Shown here piece after piece: positions 39,072-40,348 of a DNA stretch of 40,348 nucleotides (position 1 is the stretch's first letter; every line of letters begins with the position of its first letter). Both the position numbers and the translations under genes were made by a program. Where the stretch lies: contig JAFRRM010000041.1 of assembly GCA_017428105.1 (NCBI GenBank), forward strand, positions 1 through 40,348, written 5' to 3'. The notes under the pieces were generated by a model. The model saw nothing but the letters and a program-made list of their open reading frames with translations. It made no database searches and was not told the origin of the DNA. Source of the stretch: Lachnospiraceae bacterium (lineage in GTDB: Bacteria > Bacillota > Clostridia > Lachnospirales > Lachnospiraceae).

Positions 39072-39711
39072 CGATACTTGCTGCGTCTGATTAACGCTTG
39101 CTGAATTCCCTAATCTCTTGCAAAACTGCCAGGCACTTTCCGAAAACCCTATTAAAAATGACTGAGATGGTTTTGCGTTTTCCGCTCGGTTTTCCTTGAA
39201 AATACGCGGTTTTCGAGAGTTTAAGCAGGCTAAAAATTGTGACCCCGGACATCATTGCAAACCTTTTACGGGAGTGAGGATCTGCTGCATAAGTGCTTCA
39301 TGCCTACCGCATCCCAGGGCGGCGGACTGCTGCATACTGTGCAGGGATCCTTACTTTTTTACCGGTTTATATGCAGCAAAGTCTCCGCAACTTGTGGTCA
39401 AGGGCCCAAACGCCTGATTGCTGCGTAATGCAAGATTCATGTATTGTTTTTCCGTTGCCTGGGCTGCATTTTCCTGTTCATCGATAATTCTTAAATAATC
39501 CGTCTCCAGAGAATATGAACAATTGAAAAGTATCCTGTTTTCAACGCTTTATACCACATATAATTTGGCTTTGCTACTTGCTCGCTTCAAATAAAATGTA
39601 GCCCAAGGCGATGAACATTACTGGATTTCAGTCTATGGATCCCACCTGCAAGTTTGCTGCATATGACGTGGTGATCACTCAAAGAGGTGTTTCTGGGCAA
39701 ATTGGAATTTG
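39072..39711. other. 640-bp gene-free stretch with repeated 9-mer TGCTGCATA
   Basis: No convincing gene is seen; the short open frames lack ribosome sites and family motifs. The 9-mer TGCTGCATA occurs at 39283, 39328, 39370 (inverted) and 39655, with a one-mismatch copy at 39419 and a partial copy near 39465. This is more than chance would give in about 400 bp. It may be decayed mobile DNA or a regulatory array. Confidence 0.5.
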
Positions 39712-40323
39712 TCAAACCAAATCTAAAATTTCCTCAAGCATCCGGATTGTGTATTCCGGCAATTCGTCGCGGGATTGCGGTTCATGATACGCACCGATCC
39801 CGCGGAGCAAACGGACAGAGTGAATACCCATGCGATTCGCCGGGGCTATATCGTTATCAAGTCTGTCTCCAACCATCATCGCGTTCTGTGGGATACAGTT
39901 CGCTTGTTCCAATGCCCATTGGAAGATAGCCGGATCTGGCTTTGATATCTCTAATTCCGCCGAGGCGGCAATGACGTCAAAAAAACCGATCATCCTCCAT
40001 TTTTCAAGGCGTTCTGCTGTTCCCGGCGGTTGATTTGCAATAATGCCGAGTTTAATTCCGCGGCGCTTTAGCTCGGCTAACGTAGGGACAGCGTCTTCAT
40101 ACGGCTTTTCATCCTCGCTGTGCCACGGCGTTTTTGTCAGACCAAAAAACTCGATCGCTCCCTGGTCTCCCCCGATACCTTTGCGGATCATCTCAAAACG
40201 CTTCTCATAATATGCTTTTTCCGTAACATCGGTTCCGGCAATCATATCACGGATGCGATGCAGGTCGGCTTCCGTTTCGTCAATCAAAGTCGAACCTATG
40301 TCAAAGAATACCCACTCTATCAT
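39712..40323 (-). CDS. HAD-superfamily hydrolase (phosphatase-like)
   Basis: This 203-aa protein has the HAD motifs in order: motif I FFDIGSTLID (nucleophile Asp8, acid at the DxGxT position), motif II IIANQ, motif III lysine in ISKPDPAIFQ, and motif IV GDRLDNDI. A helical cap (about 17-85) follows motif I. It fits the phosphoglycolate-phosphatase/haloacid-dehalogenase-like subgroup; the substrate is unknown. The ATG at 40323 has only a weak ACAGG site, and the window ends 25 bp upstream, so no promoter can be judged. It is the last gene, beyond the accessory region, with composition intermediate between core and island genes. Confidence 0.9.
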   Translation of the reverse strand: MIEWVFFDIGSTLIDETEADLHRIRDMIAGTDVTEKAYYEKRFEMIRKGIGGDQGAIEFFGLTKTPWHSEDEKPYEDAVPTLAELKRRGIKLGIIANQPPGTAERLEKWRMIGFFDVIAASAELEISKPDPAIFQWALEQANCIPQNAMMVGDRLDNDIAPANRMGIHSVRLLRGIGAYHEPQSRDELPEYTIRMLEEILDLV

Positions 40324-40348
40324 TTTTGCATTACCTGTCTTCGCTTCG

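Noticed and set aside
39196..39487. Small overlapping open frames of 64-73 codons
   Set aside because: No ribosome sites and no recognisable motifs; the stretch is repeat-rich and gene-poor.

Overview
The window looks like chromosomal DNA of a high-GC member of the Clostridia (Firmicutes), probably gut-associated. The evidence is AGGAGG-type ribosome binding sites, consensus -35/-10 promoters, a complete T-box leader, DUF4368 and DUF3784 families, a DUF1667 redox operon, an OhrR-type regulator and a large signal-peptide surface protein with InlB-like repeats. No rRNA or tRNA gene was seen. Most genes are GC-rich. Several blocks are clearly more AT-rich and look acquired: 9525-10145, 25083-29350 and 35160-39711.

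Layout. 1-772: 3' end of a large serine recombinase and a terminator. 795-5297: an RpiR-type regulator divergent from an ornithine-cyclodeaminase-like gene and an opine-dehydrogenase-like gene, then a glycerate kinase with its own promoter. 5384-8604: a degenerate 17-bp tandem array, then a minus-strand cluster (membrane protein, CorA, HD protein, YD-repeat protein). 8769-12008: SGNH hydrolase, then a minus-strand operon (GNAT, P-loop kinase-like, MmcQ/YjbR, AT-rich membrane protein). 12149-14967: a two-gene flavoprotein operon whose second gene carries a fused DUF1667 domain. 15020-19961: macro-domain protein, small zinc-ribbon membrane protein, and a 1181-aa secreted protein with a caspase-like head. 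20009-24458: a zinc-type CDF transporter, DUF3784 protein, tandem-flavodoxin protein, then a tryptophan-type T-box and TrpB-like enzyme.

24493-29386 holds the most interesting system. It is an AT-rich operon of an XRE regulator, a PLD-nuclease/DEAH-helicase/DUF3427 protein and a NUDIX protein fused to a DNA-binding region. The genes touch or overlap, and the operon sits immediately upstream of a native ydeI-like gene. I read it as a candidate anti-phage or genome-defence operon.

29411-35081 is housekeeping and stress biology: GNAT, manganese-type CDF, glutathione peroxidase, DUF5714, sugar O-acetyltransferase, a broken gene, an OhrR-like regulator with a recognisable operator, and a membrane metallophosphoesterase. 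35205-39711 is a scarred accessory region: a tyrosine-integrase remnant, hairpins, direct repeats, a complete tricistronic hipB-hipS-hipT toxin module with three operator-like sites, a membrane protein and a decayed AlbA_2-type gene. The window ends with a HAD hydrolase (39712-40323).
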